The position numbers and the translations under genes were made by a program. A DNA stretch of 64,000 bases from Tolumonas auensis DSM 9187 (GTDB taxonomy: Bacteria > Pseudomonadota > Gammaproteobacteria > Enterobacterales > Aeromonadaceae). The DNA lies in assembly GCF_000023065.1 (NCBI RefSeq), contig NC_012691.1, positions 3,319,501-3,383,500 on the forward strand. Direction: 5' to 3'. Shown piece after piece: positions 17,821 to 26,438 of the stretch. How positions within the stretch are numbered: position 1 is the first letter of the stretch; each line of letters begins with the position of its first letter. The notes beneath the pieces were generated by a model. That model worked only from the letters and a program-made list of their open reading frames with translations. It had not been told where the DNA came from and ran no database searches.

Positions 17821-17860
17821 ACGGCCACCCTGCTCCGGCAGGCGTGGCCGTTTATTTTTG
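17821..17860 (+). terminator. Rho-independent terminator after eda
   Basis: ACGGCCAC (17821-17828) pairs with GTGGCCGT (17844-17851), with further CCTG/CAGG pairing inside, followed by TTATTTTTG. Confidence 0.88.
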
Positions 17861-17916
17861 TATTTCCTGCCGTAATACGGTGACAGTTTTTACACAGCCT
17901 GCGTCACTTCACAATA

Positions 17917-17940
17917 TTAATGAAACACTGTTTTATTTTT
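17917..17940. promoter_or_regulatory. KdgR-like operator upstream of kduI
   Basis: ATTAATGAAACACTGTTTTA is a third close match to the KdgR box, 150-175 bases upstream of kduI and before a structured leader. Confidence 0.75.
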
Positions 17941-17998
17941 ATTGATTGATTGTTTTGATCTGTCTATTATCTCTTCATGCCGTGAATAACGGCGCCCT

Positions 17999-18054
17999 GA
18001 GAGGCTATCTCATCAGGCAGGTCTCGTTACTTCGGCCTGATAGATAGTCTCTTC
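17999..18054 (+). other. Long stem-loop in the kduI 5' leader
   Basis: The arm at 17999-18018 pairs with 18035-18054 over about 18 base pairs with small bulges (CTATCT/AGATAG and ATCAGGC/GCCTGAT blocks). The 16-base loop begins AGGTCTCGTTAC, closely resembling the AGGTCTCATTAT around the kduI ribosome-binding site. No T run follows, so it is not a plain terminator. Confidence 0.6.
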
Positions 18055-18091
18055 ATTCGGGTTTGCCTATACCTATTGAAGAGGTCTCATT

Positions 18092-18928
18092 ATGCAAGTG
18101 CGTCATAACATTCACCCCGACCACGCCAAACAATTTGATACAGCCGGGTTGCGCAAAGAGTTCCTGATTGAAAATCTGTTCATCGCCAACGATATCACCC
18201 TGACCTACAGCCATATCGACCGCATCATTGTCGGTGGCGTAATGCCGGTGGAGCAGACCGTGGTGTTAAGCCCGGAGCTGGGCAAGCAGGTCGGTGTGGC
18301 TTATCTGCTGGAACGGCGTGAACTGGGCCTGATCAACGTCGGTGGCGCCGGTGTGGTGACCGTTTCCGGCCAGGCCTATGAGATCGGCAATCAGGAAGCG
18401 CTGTATATCGGCATGGGCAATCAGGAAGTCAGTTTTGCCAGCACCGATGCCGCGCATCCGGCCAAGTTTTATCTGAACTGTGCCCCGGCACATACCACTT
18501 ATCCGACCCGCAAAGTGACACAGGCCGAAGCCAGACCCGTTACGCTGGGCGATAACGCTACCGGTAACCGCCGCACCATCAATAAATATCTGGTGCCGGA
18601 CGTACTGCCGACCTGTCAGCTGGTGATGGGCCTGACCCGTCTGGAAGAAGGCAATATGTGGAACTCCATGCCCTGCCATACCCATGAGCGCCGCATGGAA
18701 GTCTACTTCTACTTCGATATGACCGAAAACGACACCGTGTTCCATTTCATGGGTGAACCGCAGGAAACCCGTCATCTGCTGGTGCATAACGAGCAGGCTG
18801 TCTTGTCACCAAGCTGGTCGATCCACTGTGGCGTCGGCACCCGCCGCTATACCTTCATCTGGGGTATGGTCGGTGAAAACCAGGTGTTTGATGACATGGA
18901 CCATATCGCGATCCGCGATATTCGCTAA
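18092..18928 (+). CDS. kduI: 5-keto-4-deoxyuronate isomerase
   Basis: The 278-residue cupin-type isomerase converts 4-deoxy-L-threo-5-hexosulose uronate to 2,5-diketo-3-deoxygluconate. The zinc site is visible in [14 protein letters not shown] (two His and a Glu) with the fourth ligand in [17 protein letters not shown]. The length equals that of enteric KduI. GAAGAGGT precedes the ATG. It is the first gene of the kduI-kduD unit under the KdgR-like box at 17917. Confidence 0.95.
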
Positions 18929-19052
18929 CCCAATTCCCGGTCGCCCGGACTGACGCTGTGGCCACCAAAACTGTTTTATCCGTATTGCCGGCCAACGCCT
19001 TAGCCGACGCCAACGATAACGGGCAGTACGGACTGTTAAGTGGAGAAATATC

Positions 19053-19814
19053 ATGATCCTGAATTCATTCGATCTGAACGGCAAAGTGGCCATCGTTACC
19101 GGTTGTGACACGGGCTTAGGTCAGGGTATGGCAGTTGGTCTGGCCCAGGCAGGCTGCGATATCGTCGGTATCAACATCGTGGAACCGGCGGATACCATCG
19201 CCAAAGTGGAAGCGCTGGGACGTAAATTCCTCAGCCTGAAAGCGGATGTCAGCAAAATTGACGAACTGCCGCAGCTGATTGATCAGGCGGTAACGACCTT
19301 TGGGCACGTGGATATTCTGGTGAATAACGCCGGCATCATCCGCCGTGAAGACGCGCTCAAATTCAGCGAAAAAGACTGGGATGATGTGATGAACATTAAC
19401 GTGAAGAGCGTGTTCTTCATGTCACAGACCGTCGCCAAACAGTTCATCGCGCAGGGTAACGGCGGCAAGATCATCAACATCGCCTCGATGCTCTCTTATC
19501 AGGGCGGTATCCGTGTGCCGTCTTACACCGCCTCCAAGAGCGGCGTGATGGGGATTACCCGTCTGATGGCTAACGAATGGGCGAAAGAAGGCATCAACGT
19601 GAATGCGATCGCCCCGGGCTACATGGCGACCAACAACACCGCGGCACTGCGTGCCGATGAAGGCCGCAGCAATGAGATCCTCGGTCGTATTCCAGCCAAC
19701 CGCTGGGGCACGCCGGAAGATCTGATGGGGCCGATCGTGTTCCTGGCTTCCCAAGCTTCCGATTACATCAACGGCTACACCATTGCCGTCGATGGCGGCT
19801 GGCTGGCGCGTTAA
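19053..19814 (+). CDS. kduD: 2-deoxy-D-gluconate 3-dehydrogenase
   Basis: The 253-residue classical short-chain dehydrogenase reduces 2,5-diketo-3-deoxygluconate to KDG. It shows a TGCDTGLGQGMAVGLAQAG cofactor loop, the NNAGIIRR motif, catalytic Ser in IINIASMLSYQGG, YTASKSG (Tyr and Lys) and the closing YINGYTIAVDGGWLAR. Order kduI-kduD with a 124-base gap that has no obvious terminator suggests cotranscription. Its product feeds kdgK and eda. Confidence 0.95.
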   Translation: MILNSFDLNGKVAIVTGCDTGLGQGMAVGLAQAGCDIVGINIVEPADTIAKVEALGRKFLSLKADVSKIDELPQLIDQAVTTFGHVDILVNNAGIIRREDALKFSEKDWDDVMNINVKSVFFMSQTVAKQFIAQGNGGKIINIASMLSYQGGIRVPSYTASKSGVMGITRLMANEWAKEGINVNAIAPGYMATNNTAALRADEGRSNEILGRIPANRWGTPEDLMGPIVFLASQASDYINGYTIAVDGGWLAR

Positions 19815-19830
19815 GAAAAAATGTCTTACC

Positions 19831-19891
19831 GGTAACAGAAAAGCAAACCGATCTGGTTGTACCCAATATCCGGTCTTGCTTCTCTGTTACC
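19831..19891 (+). other. Imperfect long hairpin between kduD and the MviM-like gene
   Basis: GGTAACAGAAAAGCAAACCG (19831-19850) pairs with 19871-19891 (CGGT, TTGCTT and CTGTTACC blocks). No T run follows on the plus strand. It may be a weak terminator or a processing site. Confidence 0.5.
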
Positions 19892-19935
19892 TGTAACACT
19901 ACCATGTTGTTTTCTCAGCAGAACAGGGAGACAGC

Positions 19936-20844
19936 ATGCGTAAACTACGGGTAGGTATTGTCGGCTTGGGCGGCATCGCGCAAAAAGTCTATCTGCCGAT
20001 TTTGTCCCAGGCAAAACACTGGGAACTGATGGGTGCTTACACCCCCAATCAGGAAAAAAACTGCCTGCTGTGTCAGCAATACCGCATTGTTTCCTTCTTT
20101 TCGCTGGATGAACTGGCCGCGAACTGCGATGTCGCCTTCGTGCACAGCACCACCGCTGCCCACTATGAGATTGCCGAACATCTGCTGCGCAAAGGCCTGC
20201 ACGTTTATATCGACAAACCGTTAGCCGAGACGCTGGATCAGGCCGAAGCGCTGGTGGCACTGGCGGAAAAACAGCAACGCACGCTGATGGTTGGTTTTAA
20301 CCGCCGTTTTGCCCCGTTTTACCAGACCGTCAAAGCACAGATGCCTTGTGCGGCGGCCGTCCGTTTTGAAAAACACCGCATTCACGGCATCAGTAACCCG
20401 CTGCGTTTCACCATGTATGATGATTATCTGCATCTGCTCGATACCGTGCTGTGGCTGTGTGATGGCGAGCTGTCGCTGCAGACCGCACAAATCAACAAAA
20501 CCACGCTGGATGAACTGATCTTCGCCGGGCATGTTTTCCGCCACGACAATAAACTGATCACCACCGCGATGCACCGTGACGCCGGGACACAGGCGGAAAC
20601 GCTGGAAGTGATCACCCACGGTGCGGTGATGCGCGTGCGCGATCTGAACCGGATGGAAGAAGAAAGGGATGGCAAGATTTGCGTCACCACCGCCGGCAGC
20701 TGGCAAACCATTCTGGAACTGCGTGGTTTTGTGCCGATGGTGGAACATTATCTGGACTGCGTCGCCAATCAGACCACGCCGCTGGTAACCGGTGAACAGG
20801 CGCTGATCGCTCAGCGCTGGATGGAAAAACTACTGGCGGAATAA
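19936..20844 (+). CDS. Gfo/Idh/MocA oxidoreductase, MviM/YceM-like
   Basis: The 302-residue protein has an N-terminal Rossmann motif (LRVGIVGLGGIAQKVYLPIL), the EKP-equivalent VYIDKPLAETL and VGFNRRFAPFY, all shared with enteric YceM/MviM. The C-terminal half carries DDYLHLLDTVLWLCDG typical of that subgroup. Such enzymes oxidise or reduce sugars with NAD(P). The activity of YceM is not established. The position behind kduD could mean a role in uronate metabolism, but the gene also sits beside the YihG-like gene, so this may be chance. Confidence 0.82.
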   Translation: MRKLRVGIVGLGGIAQKVYLPILSQAKHWELMGAYTPNQEKNCLLCQQYRIVSFFSLDELAANCDVAFVHSTTAAHYEIAEHLLRKGLHVYIDKPLAETLDQAEALVALAEKQQRTLMVGFNRRFAPFYQTVKAQMPCAAAVRFEKHRIHGISNPLRFTMYDDYLHLLDTVLWLCDGELSLQTAQINKTTLDELIFAGHVFRHDNKLITTAMHRDAGTQAETLEVITHGAVMRVRDLNRMEEERDGKICVTTAGSWQTILELRGFVPMVEHYLDCVANQTTPLVTGEQALIAQRWMEKLLAE

Positions 20845-20850
20845 GCCGGG

Positions 20851-20871
20851 AATGAGCGCTCAGCGCTCATT
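20851..20871. terminator. Convergent terminator-like palindrome
   Basis: AATGAGCGC and GCGCTCATT pair perfectly over nine bases around a TCA loop, between the MviM-like gene and the end of the convergent acyltransferase gene, whose stop codon lies in the hairpin. T tracts are short. Confidence 0.55.
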
Positions 20872-21744
20872 TAACTGCTGATCTTTGCGCTGCCAGACAC
20901 CGGTCAGCCACTGCTGGAAACCGCGTTTGAACGGCTTGTCCTTCAGGTAATCACCACGCTGCACTGCGGTCACCGGGATCTCTTCAATCCATACCTGAAC
21001 CCGGGTCAGACGGCCGGTCAGCATGTCATAAAATGGTCGTTCCTGATTATCCGGATAGGCCAGTGTCACGTTGACGATCTTCTCAAACTGTTCGCCCAGC
21101 GCATTGATGGCCATCGCCAGACCGGCAGGTTTCGGGGTCAGCAAATGCTGATACGGCGATTTGGTCTCTTCGCGCTTTGCCGGGGTAAAACGGCTGCCTT
21201 CAACAAAGTTGATCACCGTGGTCGGGATCGTGCGGAACTTGGCACAGGCCTCACGGGCGGTGGCGACATCCTTGCCCCGTAACTCCGGGTTTTTCAGCAA
21301 CTGCTGGCGGGTATAACGGCGCATAAACGGCATATCCAGCCCCCAGCAAGCCAGACCGACAAACGGCACATACAGCAAATCGTGTTTCAGGAAAAATTTC
21401 GGTACCGGTAAACGCTTCCGGAAAATATCACCGACCAGCACGATATCCGCCCAGCTCTGATGATTGCAGATCACCATATGCCAGCCCTGACGGTTCAGGT
21501 TGGTCGAGTCATGCACTTCCCATTCAACTTTATTGACCAGCCGTAACATCAGCGCGTTGCCGCACAACCAGCCGTACATGATGAAGTTGCAGCCACGGGT
21601 CAGATAATGATTAATCACCGCAACCGGGATCAGCAGTTTCAGCAATGCTTGTATGCCAATCAAAAATGAGACCAGCGCCGTATTCAGGATCACCAGCGCG
21701 ATACTGAGCGGCAACAAGATAAAACCAGGAAGGAATGACAGCAT
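20860..21744 (-). CDS. YihG-like 1-acylglycerol-3-phosphate acyltransferase
   Basis: The 294-residue membrane acyltransferase has an N-terminal hydrophobic region and the four LPLAT blocks: NHQSWADIV (the NHxxxxD-type catalytic block), KHDLLYVPFVG, NFVEGSRFT and a later proline-containing block. Overall it resembles enteric YihG, a PlsC paralog that acylates lysophosphatidic acid with altered chain preference. It is monocistronic and convergent with the MviM-like gene. Confidence 0.85.
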   Translation of the reverse strand: MLSFLPGFILLPLSIALVILNTALVSFLIGIQALLKLLIPVAVINHYLTRGCNFIMYGWLCGNALMLRLVNKVEWEVHDSTNLNRQGWHMVICNHQSWADIVLVGDIFRKRLPVPKFFLKHDLLYVPFVGLACWGLDMPFMRRYTRQQLLKNPELRGKDVATAREACAKFRTIPTTVINFVEGSRFTPAKREETKSPYQHLLTPKPAGLAMAINALGEQFEKIVNVTLAYPDNQERPFYDMLTGRLTRVQVWIEEIPVTAVQRGDYLKDKPFKRGFQQWLTGVWQRKDQQLNER

Positions 21745-21999
21745 AATTGTTTCTGAATAATGAGGTTTAACACCACTGACCCGACAGCATCAGTCCTAAG
21801 GCGTGGATTATCGCTGCAAGATCGGCACAGGAGAAGGGTAAAACCGCTTTTTGTCCGCTTTAAATGCAATAACTTCAGCGTCAGCCGGTTGTCATCACCT
21901 GCCGCGCAAAAAATTATCTTCATTTGAGCCAAAACCAATCCCTCTATATGCTTACTGAACCGGCCCCTATACTTACAAGCAGCCGGTCATTGCCCGTTA

Positions 22000-22917
22000 A
22001 TGGAGTATTTTGTGCAACAGCGTATTCAAGCGATTTTAACTGAACTGAACCGGGTGATTCTGGGCAAGGAAGAGGAGATCCGGCTGGCCGTCTGCTGCCT
22101 GCTGGCCAAAGGGCATCTGCTGATTGAAGATTTGCCCGGCATGGGGAAAACCACGCTGGCGCACGCACTGGCGACCGTAATGGGGCTGGACTATCAGCGG
22201 GTACAGTTTACCTCGGACATGCTGCCGGCCGATCTGCTCGGGGTCTCGGTGTTTGAACAACAGAAAGAGTTCGTCTTCCACCCCGGCCCGGTGTTTACCC
22301 AGGTGCTGCTGGCCGACGAGATCAACCGCGGCAGCCCGCGCACGCAGAGTGCCCTGCTGGAAGCGATGGCCGAGCGGCAGGTCAGTATCGACGGCGAAAC
22401 CCGGGCACTGCCGGAACCGTTCTTCGTGATTGCCACGCAAAACCCGCAGGATCAAGCCGGTACTTATCCGTTACCGGAATCGCAGCTCGATCGTTTCCTG
22501 ATGCGCATCGAACTGGGTTATCCGGATAAAGCCACCGAAAAGCGCATGTTGCTGCAAACCGGTACCGTGACGGTTGCCCCCCTGCTGGACAGCCAGCATT
22601 TGCAGCTGATGCAGCGGCAGGCCACGCAGGTCAAGGTCGCCGATGCCGCACTGGATTATCTGCTCAGTCTGGTGCATGAAAGTCGCTATGGTGCTATCAC
22701 GCCGCACGCCCTGTCGCCGCGCGCCAGTCAGGCACTGCTCAGTGCCGCCAGGGTCTGGGCTTATATGGCCGGACGGGATTATCTGTTGCCGGATGACATT
22801 CAGGCGATTTTTGCCCCGGTCGCGGAACACCGGCTGCGCAACGGCTACAGCAGTGCGATGGGCAACCGTAATAGCTTCAGCCGCGCACTGCTGGAACGGG
22901 TGGATCCGGTACGATGA
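22000..22917 (+). CDS. MoxR-family AAA+ ATPase
   Basis: The 305-residue ATPase shows Walker A in EDLPGMGKTTLAHALA, Walker B in VLLADEINRGSPRTQSALLEA, sensor 1 in FFVIATQNP and the C-terminal lid, as in MoxR chaperone-like ATPases. It opens a three-gene operon with the DUF58 protein (4-base overlap) and the transglutaminase. The start may be ATG 22000 or GTG 22012; the latter has TGGAG at ideal distance. MoxR/DUF58/transglutaminase clusters are widespread and of unclear function, thought to handle protein maturation at the membrane. Confidence 0.92.
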   Translation: MEYFVQQRIQAILTELNRVILGKEEEIRLAVCCLLAKGHLLIEDLPGMGKTTLAHALATVMGLDYQRVQFTSDMLPADLLGVSVFEQQKEFVFHPGPVFTQVLLADEINRGSPRTQSALLEAMAERQVSIDGETRALPEPFFVIATQNPQDQAGTYPLPESQLDRFLMRIELGYPDKATEKRMLLQTGTVTVAPLLDSQHLQLMQRQATQVKVADAALDYLLSLVHESRYGAITPHALSPRASQALLSAARVWAYMAGRDYLLPDDIQAIFAPVAEHRLRNGYSSAMGNRNSFSRALLERVDPVR

Positions 22918-23888
22918 ATCCTCTGCAGAAACTGCGGCAGCGGTGGCAGCAGCGGATAGCCGACTGGCTGGATAGACGGATACCACCGGCCAGTCAGGTA
23001 CGTCTCGATCGGCATAATCTGTTTATCTTTCCCAGCCGCACCGGCTGGATCTATCTCTGCCTGACCGCGGCCATTTTTCTGCTCGGCTCCAACTATGAAA
23101 ATAATCTGGTGCTGGCTCTGGCTTATCTGCTGTTCAGTCTGTTTGTGATCTCCATTTTTCACTGTCATCAGAATTTAAACGGCCTGATCGCCGAAGCGGT
23201 GACCTCACCCACCGGGTATGCCGGACAATCGCTGCGTTTTGCCGTACAACTGCAGACCGACCGCCCCCGCTACGATCTGCAACTCAGTGCCGCGGGCGGT
23301 CTGGGTGAACATCTGCCGGAGCTGCAAAACCGCGAACAGGCGGGGGTTACCTTTGTCACCTCGCAGCGTGGCTGGTTGCGGCCGGGACGGCTGCGCATCT
23401 CCAGCCACTGGCCGCTCGGTCTGCTGGAATGCTGGAGCCAGCTCGATCTGCGGCAAACCGGTCTGGTCTATCCGCAACCCCTGCTGTGTGATGTTCAGCT
23501 ACAGTCGGATGAACAGCTGTCGGCTGATTCGGATGCTACGGCATCACCGCATCAGACCGCCGGGATGGATGAAATGCAGGGCGTCCGCCCCTATCGTCCG
23601 GGCGAATCGCTCAGTCAGATAGCCTGGAAACAGGTCGCGCAGGGACGTGGCATGGTCAGCAAGGAATTTATGACTCCGCTCCCCGCCCAGTGCTGGCTGG
23701 AACTGCATAAAACCTCCGGCACGACGCTGGAAGAACGGCTTTCCCGGCTCTGCTACCAGGTACAGACGCTGGAACAGCAGGGCGTCCGCTACGGTTTACT
23801 GCTCGGTCAGCAGAGTATTCCGCCGGGCGAAGGCAGTATGCATCAAACGGCTTGTCTGACGGCGCTGGCACTCTATGAAAACAACTGA
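22914..23888 (+). CDS. DUF58-domain membrane protein
   Basis: The 324-residue protein has two adjacent membrane segments (about residues 40-85), a beta-rich part and the DUF58 signature GVRPYRPGESLSQIAWKQVA towards the C-terminus. Its ATG overlaps the MoxR stop and its end overlaps the transglutaminase gene by 14 bases. DUF58 proteins carry a von Willebrand A-like fold and partner MoxR ATPases. No enzymatic residues can be pointed out. Confidence 0.9.
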   Translation: MNPLQKLRQRWQQRIADWLDRRIPPASQVRLDRHNLFIFPSRTGWIYLCLTAAIFLLGSNYENNLVLALAYLLFSLFVISIFHCHQNLNGLIAEAVTSPTGYAGQSLRFAVQLQTDRPRYDLQLSAAGGLGEHLPELQNREQAGVTFVTSQRGWLRPGRLRISSHWPLGLLECWSQLDLRQTGLVYPQPLLCDVQLQSDEQLSADSDATASPHQTAGMDEMQGVRPYRPGESLSQIAWKQVAQGRGMVSKEFMTPLPAQCWLELHKTSGTTLEERLSRLCYQVQTLEQQGVRYGLLLGQQSIPPGEGSMHQTACLTALALYENN

Positions 23889-25875
23889 AAACCTGTCGGT
23901 CACCCTCGGGCCACAAACCCTGAACTGGCTCAGTCTGAGCTATCTGCTGATGGTACTGCCGCTGTACAGTGAACTGCATCCGGCAATTTATGGCTGCGCG
24001 TTGCTCACCATCGGCTGGCGTTACGCCATTGCCCGCAACCGCCTGAAGCCACCAGCTGCCCTGCTGAAAAACGGGCTGGCACTGCTCGGTATGGGATTTA
24101 TTGCCTACCTCTGGCGCGGTGAGGGTTTTCTGCCGGCGATGTTTAATCTGCTGGTGCTGGGCTGTACGCTGAAGTTTCTCGAATTTAGCAGCCGCCGGCA
24201 TCTGAGCCTGCATGTGCTATCGCTCTATTTTCTGACCGCGCTGGCATTTATCTATCATCAGGGGCTGGCATTCACGCTCTATCTGCTGCTGGTTGCCGCC
24301 ATTAACGGTATTGCGCTGGTGTCGATTTATCAGACCAACAGTTACCGCGCACAGTGGCAGCTGGGGTTGCGTCTGCTGCTGCAGAGTCTGCCTCTGATGG
24401 CGCTGTTATTCCTGCTGATCCCGCATGCCGGGCCGTTGTGGCGGCTGCCGGACATCAAAAGTGCCACTACCGGCCTGAATGACGAAGTGACTCCCGGCGA
24501 TATCGCCCGGCTCTCCCGCTCCAGTGCGCTGGCATTCCGCGCCAGCTTTGACGGCACACTGCCGGCGCCGACCGAACGTTACTGGCGGGCACTGGTGCAT
24601 GAAGAATTTGATGGCAAAACCTGGCGGGTTCATCCCGTACAGCAGCAGTGGCAGCAACGGCAGGCCAACCCGTTTACCGCGTCCAGCCCGCTGAAAAACC
24701 GGATCAACTGGACGGGTCCGGCCACGACCTACCGTATTATCGCCGAACCTACGCAACAGCACTGGCTGTATAGTCTGGATTTCTCGCGGCCTGAATCTGA
24801 GGAAGTCTTGCTGACGCCAGCCATGACGCTGTATGCCGCAAAGCCCTTACAGCAAAAACAGCTGTTTCCGCTGACCTATTTCCCGCAGACCGCAGCGCAA
24901 ACCGCCTTAACGAACCACCAGCGACAAATTAACCTGCAGTTACCCGCCAGTCTCAACCCGCAGACACATCTGCTCGCGACCGAGCTGCGCCTGCAACATC
25001 GTGACGACCGTGATTTTGCCCAAGCCGCGATGCACTATTTTGCCGGCCATGGCTTCAGTTACACGCTGGAACCGCCCCTGCTGCAGGGCAATGACCAGAT
25101 CGATGACTTCCTGTTCGGCAGCCGCCGCGGCTTCTGTGCCCATTTTGCCAGCAGCTTTACCTTCCTGCTGCGGGCGGCGGGTATTCCGGCCCGCATGGTG
25201 ACCGGTTATCTGGGCGGGGAATATCACGCACAAGGCAACTATCTGAGCCTGTATCAGTTTGATGCACATGCCTGGACGGAAGTCTGGCTGGATAACCGCT
25301 GGCAGCGTTTTGATCCGACGCTGATGGTGGCACCCGAGCGGGCCAGTCGCAGTATTGATGAGATCCTGCCGGCCGGAGAAACCCGGCTGCGCGATCCGTT
25401 CAGCCTCGCCAGTTACCGGCACCTGCTGCTGATTGCTGAACTGCATGCCTTCCTGGCCGATATCGATTATCGCTGGACTTCCTGGGTACTGAACTACAAC
25501 AACCAGTCGCAGGAAAAACTGCTGCAGGCACTGTTTGGCAGCCGCCTGTGGGGACGGGTCTTCGCCATGATCGGTGGCATGATTATGGTGATCGGGCTGG
25601 CGCTGGGGATCAACTGGCTGGCGAGAAACCGGGCAAAAACCGATCCGCTGCTGCAGGCCTACCTGCAGGCCTGTCGTCGGCTGGAAAAACAGGGCATCAG
25701 CCGGGAGTCGGGAGAAACGCCATCGGCGTTATTGCAGCGTCTGCAACAAGCCGGACATCCGGCCGGTGACATCATGCGACAAATCACGGAAACCTATCTG
25801 GCGGCCCGTTACGCCGGCGCGGCCGTGCATAGCGCGCGCCGTAAAATCAGGGAGCTAAGCCGACAGCTGAGATAA
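23875..25875 (+). CDS. TgpA-like membrane transglutaminase
   Basis: The 666-residue protein has an N-terminal DUF3488 part with about six membrane segments (residues 20-185), a periplasmic transglutaminase core and a last membrane segment (about 560-585) followed by a DUF4129-like tail. The catalytic triad is readable as C421 (RRGFCAHFASS), H465 (DAHAWTEVWL) and D480 (WQRFDPT). The Pseudomonas aeruginosa relative TgpA is essential there. Translational overlap with the DUF58 gene shows a single operon. Confidence 0.92.
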   Translation: MKTTENLSVTLGPQTLNWLSLSYLLMVLPLYSELHPAIYGCALLTIGWRYAIARNRLKPPAALLKNGLALLGMGFIAYLWRGEGFLPAMFNLLVLGCTLKFLEFSSRRHLSLHVLSLYFLTALAFIYHQGLAFTLYLLLVAAINGIALVSIYQTNSYRAQWQLGLRLLLQSLPLMALLFLLIPHAGPLWRLPDIKSATTGLNDEVTPGDIARLSRSSALAFRASFDGTLPAPTERYWRALVHEEFDGKTWRVHPVQQQWQQRQANPFTASSPLKNRINWTGPATTYRIIAEPTQQHWLYSLDFSRPESEEVLLTPAMTLYAAKPLQQKQLFPLTYFPQTAAQTALTNHQRQINLQLPASLNPQTHLLATELRLQHRDDRDFAQAAMHYFAGHGFSYTLEPPLLQGNDQIDDFLFGSRRGFCAHFASSFTFLLRAAGIPARMVTGYLGGEYHAQGNYLSLYQFDAHAWTEVWLDNRWQRFDPTLMVAPERASRSIDEILPAGETRLRDPFSLASYRHLLLIAELHAFLADIDYRWTSWVLNYNNQSQEKLLQALFGSRLWGRVFAMIGGMIMVIGLALGINWLARNRAKTDPLLQAYLQACRRLEKQGISRESGETPSALLQRLQQAGHPAGDIMRQITETYLAARYAGAAVHSARRKIRELSRQLR

Positions 25876-26235
25876 TCAGATCGCCGCCATGATCTTTTCA
25901 CGGAAGATAAAGAACACGGCGCCCAGCATGCAGAGTGCAGCCCAGAGATAGTCGAGCTTGATCTCTTCTTTCAGATAAAACACGGAAAATGGTACGAAAA
26001 TACCCAGTGCGATCACTTCCTGCATGATTTTCAGCTGACCGACACTCAGTGCGGTATGGCCGATGCGGTTCGCCGGCACCTGCAGCATATATTCAAACAG
26101 CGCAATGCCCCAGCTCACGATGGCCGCGATGATCCACGGCTTGCTGCTCATGTCTTTCAGATGACCATACCAGGCGAAGGTCATAAATACGTTACTGCAC
26201 ATCAGTAACAGCATACTGGTTAAAACGGGATTCAC
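25876..26235 (-). CDS. DUF486 family small membrane protein
   Basis: The 119-residue protein has four hydrophobic segments and the family sequences FAWYGHLKD and VGQLKIMQEVI of DUF486, related to small drug/metabolite transporters. Its stop codon directly abuts the stop of the transglutaminase gene. The function is unknown. Confidence 0.82.
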   Translation of the reverse strand: MNPVLTSMLLLMCSNVFMTFAWYGHLKDMSSKPWIIAAIVSWGIALFEYMLQVPANRIGHTALSVGQLKIMQEVIALGIFVPFSVFYLKEEIKLDYLWAALCMLGAVFFIFREKIMAAI

Positions 26236-26362
26236 GTCACACTCCGGTAGTTATAACGCCGCGGTTATAACGCCATCAGCCGGAAAATGGAAGTGATACA
26301 AAGCAAATAAACCCGCAGTTTCAGACATCCCGACCGATTAAAAAATATACGCCTTCGCTAAA

Positions 26363-26391
26363 ACCTCATAAATCTGAAACCAAACCGTCAT
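26363..26391 (+). promoter_or_regulatory. Pho-box-like site upstream of the alkaline phosphatases
   Basis: Three 7-base units, ACCTCAT, CTGAAAC and CCGTCAT, are each separated by four A/T-rich bases, the spacing of PhoB-binding Pho boxes (CTGTCAT units). The third matches at six of seven positions, the others at four. The site lies 48 bases upstream of the first phosphatase gene. Confidence 0.5.
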
Positions 26392-26438
26392 CAGAAGTAG
26401 TTACTTTCCCGATACATCTTCATAACGGGCTTATAACG

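Noticed and set aside
18266-18787. 173-codon antisense frame inside kduI
   Set aside because: It is a shadow of the kduI codon pattern. The plus-strand product has complete catalytic motifs, and the antisense product is His/Gly-rich nonsense.
22471-22986. 171-codon antisense frame across moxR and the DUF58 gene
   Set aside because: It overlaps two coupled, well-supported genes on the other strand and has no initiation signal.
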